Below, piece after piece: positions 33,902-43,035 of a DNA stretch of 64,000 nucleotides. Under the pieces are notes generated by a model. That model was not told the DNA's origin, searched no databases, and saw only the letters and a list, made by a program, of their open reading frames with translations. Within the stretch, counting starts at the first letter, position 1, and each line of letters starts with the position of its first letter. Origin of the DNA: Paracoccaceae bacterium (GTDB taxonomy: Bacteria; Pseudomonadota; Alphaproteobacteria; Rhodobacterales; Rhodobacteraceae); assembly GCA_030148225.1 (NCBI GenBank), contig JASBTX010000010.1, positions 62,001 to 126,000 on the forward strand, written 5' to 3'. The translations under genes and the position numbers were made by a program.

Positions 33902-36717
33902 GCCTCACCTACCTTCAGTTCATCCGGCGCCTTGGGCACCGGGGATTTCAATGCCGGGAATGCCGGTTGCGCCTCGGAGGGGGCATCGGCCTTTTCGATC
34001 CTGACCCGCAGATCGAACCATGCCGCCTGCCCGGTGACAGGGTCCGAGTTCGACCAGCGCATGCCGTCGCCGCGTGCGGGCAGCAATTCCGAAATAAGAT
34101 GATTGAGCAGGAAACCGCGATTGGCCTCGGGCGCGTCTTCGTCCAGCGCCCATGCGCCCTTGCGCTTTCCGATCGCGTTCCATGTCCAGACGGTGTTCGC
34201 GTTCAGCCCTTCCATCAGGGCCACCGGCACCGTGATCGATCCGTTGGCCGAACTGACGCGGGCCCAGTCACCCTCTTTGAACCCATGCTTTTTCCAGACC
34301 GCACCGGGTACATATAGCGGATTGTGGCCATGAATCTGACGCAGCCAGGCATTTTGCGATCCCCAGGAATGATACATCGCCATGGGCCGCTGGGTCAGCG
34401 CGTGCAGATCATATTCGTCGGTATCAACCCGGCTTTCCTCGAACGGGGGATACCAGATCGGCAGCGGGTCCAGCGTTGTCTTGATCTGATCGCGCAGGTG
34501 ATCGGGCGGCTGGCGTTTGCCGTGACCCTCTGCCGCCAGCTGGAATTTCCGCATCGGCTCGACATAGAGGCTAAAGAGATAGGGCTGAGGCGCGTCATAG
34601 ATACCGCGCTCGACCGCCCAGTCCTGATAGTCTTTGTTCCAGGGTTTATAATACAGCCCCGCCTCGGGCACGTGATCAATCCAGAACCCGCCGTTTTCGA
34701 TATAGCGCTCCAGTTGCTCGGGGTTGGGGGCACCACGGCCCTTGCCCTCACCATTGCCGCGGAACCCGGCCAGCGGGCCAACACCCGGCCGACGCTCGTG
34801 ATTGACCATGTAATCGGCATAGTCCTTGTATTTCTGGCTGCCATCCTCGTTGACAAAGGCCGGCAGTCCCAGCCGCGCACCCAGATCAATCAGCACCGAC
34901 TGGAACCCGCGCACGTCGCGGTCAGGTTCGATCACCGGCCAGCGGATACTGTCGGCCATCGCTTCGGCCTCGCAGATCGGTCGATCCAAAAGCGAGATAC
35001 AGTCATGACGCTCCAGATAAGTCGTGTCGGGCAGCACGATATCGGCATAGGCCACCATCTCGGATGCGTAGGCATCGGAATAGATGATATTGGGAATGAC
35101 GTAGTTCCCGTCATCATCCTTATCGGTCAGCATCTTCATGACCTCGCCCGAATTCATCGATGAATTCCAGCTCATGTTGGCCATGTACATAAACAGCGCC
35201 TCGACCGGATAGGGATCACCGGCATGGGCATTCGAGATCACCATATGCATCAGCCCGTGGGCCGACATCGGGTTTTCCCACGTAAAGGCCTTGTCGATCC
35301 GGGCCGGGCTGCCATCCTCTTTCAGCGCCAGGTCATCGGGCCCGCGCACGAAACCCAGATGCGGGCCGTTCAGCGGGCCATCACGGGTCACGGTGGAATG
35401 CGGTTTTGGATGTGCTTCGACCGGTTTGGGGTAGGGGGGCTTGAAGCGGAAACCGCCCGGCACCTCGACCGAGCCCAGCAGGATCTGCAGCACATGCAGC
35501 GCGCGGCATGTCTGGAACCCGTTGGAATGGGCCGAGATACCGCGCATGGCGTGGAAACTGACTGGTCTGCCAATCATCTTGTCGAGCTTGACGCCCCGGA
35601 AATCGGTCCACGGCTGATCGACGACGATTTCCTCTTCGAACGCCGTCAGCGCCAGTTCCGCCGCGATCCGGCGGATACGGTCGGCATCGATCCCGCAGCG
35701 TTCGGCCACGGCCTCGGGCGCGTATTGGTCATCCAGATAGCGCTCGGCCAGCAGTTGGAAAACCGGGCGATAGGTGGCCCCGGCATGGCGATAGGTGCCC
35801 GCCATATCGGCCCGCACACCCGGTGCATCAAACGGCGCCGGTTTGCCCGTGGCCTTGTCCAGCACCATCATCTTGTCGTCGTCATCACGCAGGAACAGCC
35901 CGCCCTCGGGCGATTTGTCGTCACAATTGACGAGGATCGGCGCGTTGGTATAGCGCATCAGGTAATCCAGATCGATCTTGCCCGCCTTCAGAAGGCAATG
36001 GATCATCGACAGGATAAAGAGCCCGTCAGTACCCGGCGTGATCCCGACCCATTCATCGGCCACGGCGTTATAGCCGCTGCGGATCGGGTTGACGCCGATC
36101 ACCTTGGCACCACGCTCTTTCAGTCGGCCAAGGCCGATCTTGATCGGGTTGCTGTCATGATCCTCGGCCACGCCGAAGATCATGAAAAGCTTGGTGCGTT
36201 CCCAGTCGGGCTGCCCGAACTCCCAGAACGCGCCGCCCATCGTGTAGATGCCCGCCGCCGCCATATTGACCGAGCAAAAGCCGCCATGTGCCGCGTAGTT
36301 CGGCGTGCCGAATGACTGCGCAAACAGGCTGGTAAAGCTCTGTGACTGATCGCGCCCGGTGAAAAAGGCGAGCTTGTCGGGGCTGTCCTTGCGTATCGGT
36401 GCCAGAATGTCGGTGACGCTTTGCAGCGCCTCTTCCCAGCTGATTTCCTCGAACGCGCCCGATCCGCGCGGCCCCACCCGCCTGAGCGGTGCGCGCAGCC
36501 GCGACGGCGCGTTGATCTGCATGATGCCCGCGCTGCCCTTGGCACACAGAACCCCGCGGTTGACCGGATGATCGCGGTTGCCCTCGATATAGCTGACCTT
36601 GCCATCCCTGAGATGCACATTGATGCCACAACGGCAGGCGCACATGTAACAGGTGGTCTTGCGGATTTCGTCGGATACTTTGGGAGAGGTATCAAGATCG
36701 GGTTGGTGATGGGTCAT
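33898..36717 (-). CDS. soeA: Sulfite dehydrogenase (quinone) molybdopterin subunit SoeA
   Basis: A 939-residue DMSO-reductase-family molybdoenzyme. The N-terminal [4Fe-4S] ligands are C23, C26, C30 and C58 (CYMCACRCG and VLCAKG). Conserved cofactor segments are GTPNYAAHGGFCSVN and the C-terminal VRVSS-type cap with NSDPVTGQAAWFDLRV. No twin-arginine signal precedes the first cysteine, so the enzyme is cytoplasmic, as known for SoeABC. It oxidises sulfite to sulfate, passing electrons to quinone. Location next to xsc and tauE makes sulfite the likely substrate. The start is ATG 36717; an upstream in-frame start at 36744 adds nine residues without a good site. Confidence 0.9.
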   Translation of the reverse strand: MTHHQPDLDTSPKVSDEIRKTTCYMCACRCGINVHLRDGKVSYIEGNRDHPVNRGVLCAKGSAGIMQINAPSRLRAPLRRVGPRGSGAFEEISWEEALQSVTDILAPIRKDSPDKLAFFTGRDQSQSFTSLFAQSFGTPNYAAHGGFCSVNMAAAGIYTMGGAFWEFGQPDWERTKLFMIFGVAEDHDSNPIKIGLGRLKERGAKVIGVNPIRSGYNAVADEWVGITPGTDGLFILSMIHCLLKAGKIDLDYLMRYTNAPILVNCDDKSPEGGLFLRDDDDKMMVLDKATGKPAPFDAPGVRADMAGTYRHAGATYRPVFQLLAERYLDDQYAPEAVAERCGIDADRIRRIAAELALTAFEEEIVVDQPWTDFRGVKLDKMIGRPVSFHAMRGISAHSNGFQTCRALHVLQILLGSVEVPGGFRFKPPYPKPVEAHPKPHSTVTRDGPLNGPHLGFVRGPDDLALKEDGSPARIDKAFTWENPMSAHGLMHMVISNAHAGDPYPVEALFMYMANMSWNSSMNSGEVMKMLTDKDDDGNYVIPNIIYSDAYASEMVAYADIVLPDTTYLERHDCISLLDRPICEAEAMADSIRWPVIEPDRDVRGFQSVLIDLGARLGLPAFVNEDGSQKYKDYADYMVNHERRPGVGPLAGFRGNGEGKGRGAPNPEQLERYIENGGFWIDHVPEAGLYYKPWNKDYQDWAVERGIYDAPQPYLFSLYVEPMRKFQLAAEGHGKRQPPDHLRDQIKTTLDPLPIWYPPFEESRVDTDEYDLHALTQRPMAMYHSWGSQNAWLRQIHGHNPLYVPGAVWKKHGFKEGDWARVSSANGSITVPVALMEGLNANTVWTWNAIGKRKGAWALDEDAPEANRGFLLNHLISELLPARGDGMRWSNSDPVTGQAAWFDLRVRIEKADAPSEAQPAFPALKSPVPKAPDELKVGEA

Positions 36718-36826
36718 GCAACTGCCTCTGTGCGTCCGGAACAAATAACCGGCAAAACCGGGAAATGGCGAGACGCTTTTTTGAAATTGCGCATATCTGC
36801 GGCCCTTGGTTCCTGTTGAGCTGCCG

Positions 36827-37585
36827 TCACAGGAACAACCTGACCAGTCCGGCCGCCGCCAGAACGATCAGAAGAACCAGACAAAAGGGTTTGTAATAGG
36901 GTTCGTATTTTGGCTGGAACATCAGCGTTCCCACCGCGACGCCCAGCACAACGGCGGGTGCAAAGATCAGCCCGCGTGTCACTGCCAGCAGCGTCATCGT
37001 GCCAAACAGGATATGAATGACCATCGATGCCAGCGATGACAGAAACAGAAACAGAACCAGGCTCCCGCGCATGGAACGTGCCACGGCCTCTTGTGCCAGC
37101 ACGTAAAGCGCGACGATCATGCCACCCACACCCGCCAGCCCCGTCACCACGCCCGCAACCAGTCCGGTGCCGTAAAGGCCGGGTGCGGTAGCCAGAAATT
37201 TCATCCGTATTCTGCGCAGCTGGATGGCGGCCAGTACGATGATCACGCTCAGCGCGACCAAGCGCGAGGCGTCCACCGGGATCGAAAGTGTCAGCCACAG
37301 GCCCAGCGGCAGACCGACGACAGACCCACCGACCAGCCCAAAGACCACGCTTCGGTCGGCATTCTTCCAGCCGCCCCGGACCATCATCAGCGATGCGGTC
37401 ATCTCCAGCCACCACATCATGGGGATCAACTCGACAGGCGACAGGTAAACCGCCGCGATGGCCATGATGATTGCCGACAGCGCAAAGCCGGAAAACCCCC
37501 GGACAACACCGGCGCCAAAAACCACAAGCAGCGTCAGCCAGAATTGCCCCGGCGTCAGATCGACCGCTGTGATCAGGCTGTCCAT
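36827..37585 (-). CDS. tauE: TauE/SafE-family sulfite exporter
   Basis: A 252-residue membrane protein with about eight hydrophobic segments and the duplicated TauE/SafE motifs: GAGVVRGFSGFALSAI (about residues 24-39) and GVVTGLAGVGGMIVALYVL (about 140-158). These proteins move sulfite or organosulfonates across the inner membrane. Between xsc and soeA, a role in disposing of sulfite produced from taurine is likely. A stem-loop at 37623-37647 separates it from xsc. Confidence 0.88.
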   Translation of the reverse strand: MDSLITAVDLTPGQFWLTLLVVFGAGVVRGFSGFALSAIIMAIAAVYLSPVELIPMMWWLEMTASLMMVRGGWKNADRSVVFGLVGGSVVGLPLGLWLTLSIPVDASRLVALSVIIVLAAIQLRRIRMKFLATAPGLYGTGLVAGVVTGLAGVGGMIVALYVLAQEAVARSMRGSLVLFLFLSSLASMVIHILFGTMTLLAVTRGLIFAPAVVLGVAVGTLMFQPKYEPYYKPFCLVLLIVLAAAGLVRLFL

Positions 37586-37622
37586 GTTGCATCTTTCCGC
37601 CGAATCTCAGGCCCGTAAATGC

Positions 37623-37647
37623 CCCCGGCGCCGCGCGGGCGCCGGGG
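37623..37647 (-). terminator. Strong stem-loop between xsc and tauE
   Basis: CCCCGGCGCC (37623-37632), loop GCGCG, GGCGCCGGGG (37638-37647): a perfect 10-bp stem after the xsc stop. No long T-run follows on the minus strand, so it may terminate partly or stabilise the xsc message. Confidence 0.55.
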
Positions 37648-37659
37648 AAAGGCTTTTGA

Positions 37660-39441
37660 TCACGCGACCTGCTGCGGCTGCATGTCATCCTTGCTGATAC
37701 CGGCAACGGCGACGGGCTTTTTCATCGCGTCGCGGCGGAACGGTTCACCCAGTTCCTGGTTGATCATGGCCTCGATCAGTGTGGTGACGCCGTTCTCCAT
37801 CTGGTCCTTGATCGCCTGATCCAGCGCGTCCGTCAGTTCTTCCATCGTGCGGGCAACCACACCTTTCAGACCGCAGGCATTGGCGATCCCGGCATAGGAT
37901 ACGGACGTATCCAGCTCGGTCCCGACGAAATTGTCGTCAAACCACAGGGTCGAGTTCCGTTTTTCCGCACCCCACTGATAGTTGCGAAAGACGATCTGGG
38001 TGATCGCGGGCCATTCGCCCCGGCCGATCGCCGTCAGTTCGTTGACCGCAATGCCGAACGCGCCGTCACCGGCGAAACCGACAACCGGTACGTTCGGCTG
38101 GCCGATCTTGGCGCCCACAATCGCTGGCAGGCCATAGCCGCAAGGACCGAAGAGGCCGGGTGCCAGATATTTGCGCCCCTCTTCGAACGTGGGATAGGCG
38201 TTGCCGATGGCGCAGTTATTGCCGATATCGGACGAGATGATCGCCTCGCGTGGGAGTGCCGACTGAATGGCGCGCCATGCCATGCGGGGGCTCATCCAGT
38301 CGGGCTTGTCCGCGCGCGCGCGCGCGTTCCATGTGGTGCCGGGATCGTCATCTTCGTGATCCATCGAGGTCAGCGCCTGCGCCCAGGACGATTTCTTTTG
38401 CGCGATGGTGGCCTTGCGCTCGGCGCGTCCCGCATCGCCCGCAGTATCCGCCAGCTGCCCCAGGATGCCCCGGGCAACCTTGGCAGCGTCACCCACGATG
38501 CCGACGCTGACCTTCTTGGTCAGGCCGATCCTGTCGGGGTTGATATCCACCTGAATGATCTTTGCGTCGGTGGGCCAGTATTCCATGCCATATCCGGGCA
38601 GGGTCGAGAATGGGTTCAGCCGGGTGCCAAGGCACAGCACGACATCGGCTTCCTTGATCAGTTCCATCCCCGCCTTCGAGCCGTTATAGCCCAGCGGCCC
38701 GGCAAACAGCGGATGCGAACCCGGAAAGGCGTCATTGTGCTGATACCCGACGCAGACCGGCGCATCCAGACGCTCGGCCAGTTGCATCGATGCGGCAATA
38801 CCGCCCCGCGACAGGACAACGCCCGCGCCGTTCAGAATGACGGGGTTCTTGGCATCGGACAGCAGTTTTGCCGCTTCCGCGACCGAGTTTTCGCCACCGG
38901 GCGAAGCTTCGAATTCGATCGGATCCGGAATCTCGACATCGATCACCTGCGTCCAGAAATCGCGGGGAATGTTCAGCTGTGCCGGACCAGATAGGCGCTT
39001 GGCCTGCGAGATGACCCGGGTCAGAACCTCGGCCACACGGGACGGATCGCGCACCTCTTCCTGATAGGCGACCATGTCCTCGAACAGTTTCATCTGCTCG
39101 ACTTCCTGAAAACCGCCCTGACCGATGGTCTTGTTGGCCGCCTGCGGCGTCACCAGCAGCAGCGGCGTGTGGTTCCAGTAGGCCGTCTTGACCGCCGTGA
39201 CAAAGTTGGTGATGCCCGGGCCGTTCTGGGCAATCATCATCGAAACCTTGCCTGTGACACGGGTATAGCCATCCGACATCATACCGGCGCTGCCCTCATG
39301 CGCGCAGTCCCAGAACTGGATGCCAGCCGCAGGGAACAGATCGGAAATGGGCATCATGGCGGACCCGATGATTCCAAACGCATGTTCGATACCATGCCTT
39401 TGCAGCGTTTTTACAAAGGCTTCTTCGGTTGTCATTTTCAT
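37660..39441 (-). CDS. xsc: Sulfoacetaldehyde acetyltransferase
   Basis: A 593-residue thiamine-diphosphate enzyme. The N-terminal block HGIEHAFGIIGSAMMPISDL and EGSAGMMSDGYTRVTGK are Xsc signatures, and the ThDP/Mg motif begins GDGAFGIAVNELTAIGRGEW and ends NYQWGAEKRN. It converts sulfoacetaldehyde and phosphate to acetyl phosphate and sulfite, the desulfonation step. The start ATG 39441 has AAGGG nine bases upstream; ATG 39450 has it directly adjacent, hence less likely. It sits between tauR and the sulfite exporter. No phosphate acetyltransferase gene follows, unlike many roseobacters. Confidence 0.96.
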   Translation of the reverse strand: MKMTTEEAFVKTLQRHGIEHAFGIIGSAMMPISDLFPAAGIQFWDCAHEGSAGMMSDGYTRVTGKVSMMIAQNGPGITNFVTAVKTAYWNHTPLLLVTPQAANKTIGQGGFQEVEQMKLFEDMVAYQEEVRDPSRVAEVLTRVISQAKRLSGPAQLNIPRDFWTQVIDVEIPDPIEFEASPGGENSVAEAAKLLSDAKNPVILNGAGVVLSRGGIAASMQLAERLDAPVCVGYQHNDAFPGSHPLFAGPLGYNGSKAGMELIKEADVVLCLGTRLNPFSTLPGYGMEYWPTDAKIIQVDINPDRIGLTKKVSVGIVGDAAKVARGILGQLADTAGDAGRAERKATIAQKKSSWAQALTSMDHEDDDPGTTWNARARADKPDWMSPRMAWRAIQSALPREAIISSDIGNNCAIGNAYPTFEEGRKYLAPGLFGPCGYGLPAIVGAKIGQPNVPVVGFAGDGAFGIAVNELTAIGRGEWPAITQIVFRNYQWGAEKRNSTLWFDDNFVGTELDTSVSYAGIANACGLKGVVARTMEELTDALDQAIKDQMENGVTTLIEAMINQELGEPFRRDAMKKPVAVAGISKDDMQPQQVA

Positions 39442-39559
39442 TGGGTGCATCCCTTTTTCTGAATATCAACGCGGCGCGCATGGGCGTTCAGACCGCGGAA
39501 CCTGATGGCAGAGCTCGAGCAGCTATGTACCCAGTTTGCAGGGGTGTTTTTAGGGCCAG

Positions 39560-41047
39560 TCAGCCAAACCGCTTATGGCCAGATTCCGCGGCAATCTGTC
39601 CAAGGACCATCGCCAGTTTTTCCAGACCGGCGGGGATGCGGGCCTTGGGGATCGAGGAATAGGCCAGACGGTAGAACCCGCTGCCATCCACGCGGTCAAA
39701 AAACGGTGCACCCGCCTCGACCAGAACGCCTTCGGCCTTCAGAAGGGCCGAAGCCCGGCTCATGTCCACACCGCGCGGCGCCTTCATCCAGAAGGAAGAG
39801 CCGCCGAATGCCGGGCTGCCCGCGATCTCGAGATCGCGGCGCTTGATCTCGGCATCCATGAGCGACCGGCGGGTGCGGAACGCCTCTTTGGTGCGGCGCA
39901 TCTGGGCATCGTAATGCCCGCGCGACAGGTAATAGGCGGCGGTGCGCTGGATATGGCCGGGAATATGGCGCAGCACGGTTGTCCTGAGCGCGCGCGCTTC
40001 GCGGATGAACTCGGCCGCGCCGACCAGAAACCCTAGCCGCAACCCCGGAAAGAGCGACTTGGAAAATGAGCCGACATAGATCACGCGCCCGTCTTCATCC
40101 AGCGATTTGAGCGCCGGTGAAGGCGCCCCCAGAAACGACATTTCGAATTCGTAATCATCCTCGACAATCAGGAAATCATGCTTGCGCGCCCGCGCCAGCA
40201 AGGCACGCCGCCTGTCCAGCGGCAAGGTGGATGTGGTGGGGCACTGGTGGCTGGGCGTGGTAAAGACAATGTCGATATCCGTCGGGATCAGATGCGGCGG
40301 AATGCCATTCTTATCAACGGCTACGGGCTCGGGCGTGCAATGAGACTGGCGCAGGATATTGCGCAGATCGGGATAACCGGGGTCCTCGTAGGCGGCCCTG
40401 GACCGGCTGGTCAGCAGCACCTGAGCCGTCAGCCAAAGCGCGTTTTGCGCACCCGCCGTGATCAGCACTTCATCGGGATTGGCGATGATGCCGCGCCGGG
40501 GCAGCGTGTGGCGAACGATAAAGTCGATCAGAAGCTCGTCGTCACGCTCGGCATAATCCGTGGTCAGGCTGGTAAAGTCGCGCCGCCCCAGCGCCTGCAA
40601 TGCGCAAAGCCGCCAGTTCTGTTGGTCAAAAAGGATCGGATCGGCCTGCCCATAAACAAACGGATAGCGATAGCTTTGCCAGTCCGCCGGCTTGTCGACC
40701 ACCGGCCCGCCCGAATAGCGTTGACCGATCAGGCGGTCCCATTTGACCTGATCGGTTTTCTGGGTCGACAGGGGCTTGGGCGGCGGCGGCGGGGCGTTAT
40801 CGGAAACGAAATATCCCGACCGTCCGGCCGAACGCAGATAGTCATCGGCGATCAGCTCGTTGAAGGCCAGCGTCACGGTGATGCGCGACACGCCCAGATG
40901 CCGCGCCAGACGCCGCGACGACGGCAGTTTTTCACCGGCGCGGAACCGGCCTGACAGGATGCCACTGGCAACCATTTGCTGGATCTGCGCCTGAAGCGTT
41001 CCTTCGAACCTGCTGTCCAGAAAAAAGCTTTCTTCCGAAATCGCCAC
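39560..41047 (-). CDS. tauR: MocR-type regulator of taurine utilisation, TauR
   Basis: A 495-residue GntR/MocR protein: an N-terminal winged helix-turn-helix (GEKLPSSRRLARHLGVSRITV) joined to a PLP-dependent aminotransferase-like domain, with lysine in VGSFSKSLFPGLRLGF (about residue 314) and the aspartate in IVEDDYEFEM. TauR activates taurine genes in Rhodobacter. Start: GTG 41047, giving the usual family length; the longer frame starting 156 bases upstream has no resemblance. The tpa terminator separates it from tpa. Predicted -35 and -10 elements lie at 41087-41115. Confidence 0.92.
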   Translation of the reverse strand: MAISEESFFLDSRFEGTLQAQIQQMVASGILSGRFRAGEKLPSSRRLARHLGVSRITVTLAFNELIADDYLRSAGRSGYFVSDNAPPPPPKPLSTQKTDQVKWDRLIGQRYSGGPVVDKPADWQSYRYPFVYGQADPILFDQQNWRLCALQALGRRDFTSLTTDYAERDDELLIDFIVRHTLPRRGIIANPDEVLITAGAQNALWLTAQVLLTSRSRAAYEDPGYPDLRNILRQSHCTPEPVAVDKNGIPPHLIPTDIDIVFTTPSHQCPTTSTLPLDRRRALLARARKHDFLIVEDDYEFEMSFLGAPSPALKSLDEDGRVIYVGSFSKSLFPGLRLGFLVGAAEFIREARALRTTVLRHIPGHIQRTAAYYLSRGHYDAQMRRTKEAFRTRRSLMDAEIKRRDLEIAGSPAFGGSSFWMKAPRGVDMSRASALLKAEGVLVEAGAPFFDRVDGSGFYRLAYSSIPKARIPAGLEKLAMVLGQIAAESGHKRFG

Positions 41048-41074
41048 CCAAATACCCCGATCTGGTATTAACGC

Positions 41075-41115
41075 TTGGATAATCTGGATGTATTGGATCG
41101 GCGGGGCAAGGTCAA
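41075..41115 (-). promoter_or_regulatory. Predicted tauR promoter overlapped by three 9-bp spaced repeats
   Basis: On the minus strand TTGACC (41115-41110) and TACATC (41092-41087) are 17 bases apart, acceptable sigma-70-type elements. On the plus strand TTGGAT (41075-41080), CTGGAT (41084-41089) and TTGGAT (41093-41098) recur every nine bases and cover the -10 element. They resemble the first half of the boxes at 42732-42764, suggesting autoregulation by TauR. Confidence 0.4.
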
Positions 41116-41153
41116 TCGCACGGCGGGCGGCCCCGGCCTGCGCCAGCGTCCAA

Positions 41154-41188
41154 CAAAATAACCCCACGCAGGATATGCGCGGGGTTAT
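41154..41188 (-). terminator. Rho-independent terminator of tpa
   Basis: On the minus strand an 8-bp stem (ATAACCCC/GGGGTTAT, 41188-41181 with 41165-41158), extended by three G-C pairs after one mismatch, is followed by TTTT. It lies 60 bases after the tpa stop and makes tpa a separate unit from tauR. Confidence 0.8.
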
Positions 41189-41248
41189 ATACTCAAACGG
41201 CAACCGCCGTTGACAGGCGTCCAGTCCCTGTCCGTGTCCTTGTACTTG

Positions 41249-42634
41249 TCAGCCGCCGAACACTTCGGTCAGGGCGGTATCGACCGCATCGGTAATCGCG
41301 TCGATATCATCGTTCGTTGCGATCAGCGCGGGCGAGAAACAGAGCGTGTTGTTGAAACCGGGCACCGAGCGGTTGGTGACGCCGATGATGACGCCCTGCT
41401 TCATGCAGCTGGCCACGACGGCCTGCGCAAGCTTTTCGTCAACGGGCTCCTTGCTCGCACGATCCGCGACCAGCTCGGCCCCGCAAAAGAGACCCTTGCC
41501 CCGAACATCCCCGATTGCCGCGTGCTTTTCCATCAGCCCGTGCAGGTTAGCCATCATCCGCTCGCCCATGCGGTTGGTGTTGTCCAAGAGGTTCTCGTCT
41601 TCGATGATGCGCATGTTCTCCAGGGCCGCTGCCGGTCCGGCCGTACATCCGCCAAAGGTCGAGATGTCGCGGAAATAGTTCATGGGATCGGACGCATCAT
41701 CCTTGAACATCTCGAATACCTGTTCGGTGGTGACCAGACAGGCAATCGCCGCATAGCCGGATGCAACACCCTTGGCCATCGTCACCATGTCCGGCTGGAT
41801 GCCATATTGCTGATAGCCGAACCATGTACCGGTCCGCCCGACACCGCAGACAACCTCGTCAATATGCAGCAGGATGTCATATTTGCGGCAAATCTCCTGA
41901 ACCCGCTGCCAGTAACCCTCGGGCGGGGTAATCACGCCGCCGCCCGCGGTGACCGGCTCAAGGCACAGCCCGCCAACCGTGTCGGGCCCTTCGCGCAGGA
42001 TCACCTCTTCGATGGCATCCGCCGCGCGCTCACCGTAATTTTCAACATCCCACTGTGCCCGGTATTCCAGACAATGCGGCACGGCGATGAAGCCGGGGGT
42101 AAAGGGGCCGTACTGGGCGTTACGTTCCTGCTGGCCGCCTGCCGACAGCGTGGTGATGGTCGTGCCGTGATAGTCACGGTCGCGATAGAGGATCTTGTGT
42201 TTCTTGCCGCCGTAGCGTTTCTCGGCGATCTGGCGCACCATCTTGAAGGCTTTCTCATTCGCCTCCGAGCCCGAGTTGGTATAATAGACACGGCTCATCC
42301 CCGGCATCTTCCCGATCAGGCGCTCAGCAAAGAGAGACCCCGGCACCGATCCCTTAGCGCCCGCGAAATAGTTCAGCTTGATCAGCTGGTCGCGCACCGC
42401 GTTGGCGATGCTTTCACGGCCATAGCCGACATTCACCGTCCAGACACCGCCCGATACCGCATCCAGATGCTCTTTGCCGGTCTGATCCCAGACCCGCATG
42501 CCCTTGCCCTCGACGATGATCTGAGGGTCCACCGTCTCAAAGGGTTTGTGCTGCGACAGATGGTGCCAGATATGGGCACGGTCTGCCTCGACTACATGTT
42601 CCAGATCATTGGCCTGAAATGACGCATCCATCAT
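41249..42634 (-). CDS. tpa: Taurine--pyruvate aminotransferase
   Basis: A 461-residue class III PLP aminotransferase. Key parts are YYTNSGSEANEKAFKM (PLP phosphate site), the aspartate in HIDEVVCGVGRTG, and the Schiff-base lysine in VTMAKGVASGYAAI. Together with xsc and tauABC it is assigned to taurine:pyruvate transamination, giving sulfoacetaldehyde and alanine. Start: ATG 42634 (a second ATG at 42631) behind GGAG; a longer frame upstream lacks similarity. It runs opposite to tauABC across a 606-base gap and ends in a terminator. Confidence 0.94.
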   Translation of the reverse strand: MMDASFQANDLEHVVEADRAHIWHHLSQHKPFETVDPQIIVEGKGMRVWDQTGKEHLDAVSGGVWTVNVGYGRESIANAVRDQLIKLNYFAGAKGSVPGSLFAERLIGKMPGMSRVYYTNSGSEANEKAFKMVRQIAEKRYGGKKHKILYRDRDYHGTTITTLSAGGQQERNAQYGPFTPGFIAVPHCLEYRAQWDVENYGERAADAIEEVILREGPDTVGGLCLEPVTAGGGVITPPEGYWQRVQEICRKYDILLHIDEVVCGVGRTGTWFGYQQYGIQPDMVTMAKGVASGYAAIACLVTTEQVFEMFKDDASDPMNYFRDISTFGGCTAGPAAALENMRIIEDENLLDNTNRMGERMMANLHGLMEKHAAIGDVRGKGLFCGAELVADRASKEPVDEKLAQAVVASCMKQGVIIGVTNRSVPGFNNTLCFSPALIATNDDIDAITDAVDTALTEVFGG

Positions 42635-42731
42635 AGTGCTCCTTTTTTCACGAAAGCCCGACAGCCGGGAATGGGACAACGCTAACCGAATTGGCGTTTT
42701 GCGTAACGGTGCCCAAACATCAATCAGCCGG

Positions 42732-42764
42732 TTAGGTCCAAATGAACCCATGTTCTAAGTCCAG
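42732..42764 (-). promoter_or_regulatory. Direct repeats upstream of tpa, candidate TauR boxes
   Basis: On the minus strand CTGGACTTAG (42764-42755) and TTGGACCTAA (42741-42732) are direct repeats of YTGGACYTAR, 23 bases start to start, about 100 bases before tpa. Published work on Rhodobacter capsulatus TauR describes direct repeats of this kind (recalled as CTGGACYTAA) at the tpa promoter, so I infer TauR activation of tpa and perhaps of tauABC. Confidence 0.72.
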
Positions 42765-43035
42765 AATGAGGGTAAAATTCGGCGACCCATCGCCAAATCG
42801 CCCGCAAAAACCGCGCATTTACAACATGATGAAGAAATCGCCTCCAGTTTGCGGTTTGGCGAAGTTTCTTTTCGGCTTCGCCAGTTAATGATTGATCGAA
42901 ATCTCGCTTTGCGTAGCATCATCGTCATGTGTGCTGCGCTCATACTTCATCAACTCGGTCGTTTTTTCGAATCGATGACACGCAATGACGGGTTCGGGGC
43001 GGGCAACGCCCTTCCGATCCTTCTGGTGCCGGAAC

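Noticed and set aside
35224-36315. Open frame of 363 codons antisense to soeA
   Set aside because: SoeA is a well-conserved molybdoenzyme; the antisense frame has no ribosome-binding site or similarity.
36000-36744. Possible Tat signal and DmsA identity for the molybdoenzyme
   Set aside because: No twin-arginine motif precedes the first cluster cysteine and the locus is joined to xsc and tauE, so a cytoplasmic SoeA is more likely than a periplasmic DMSO reductase.
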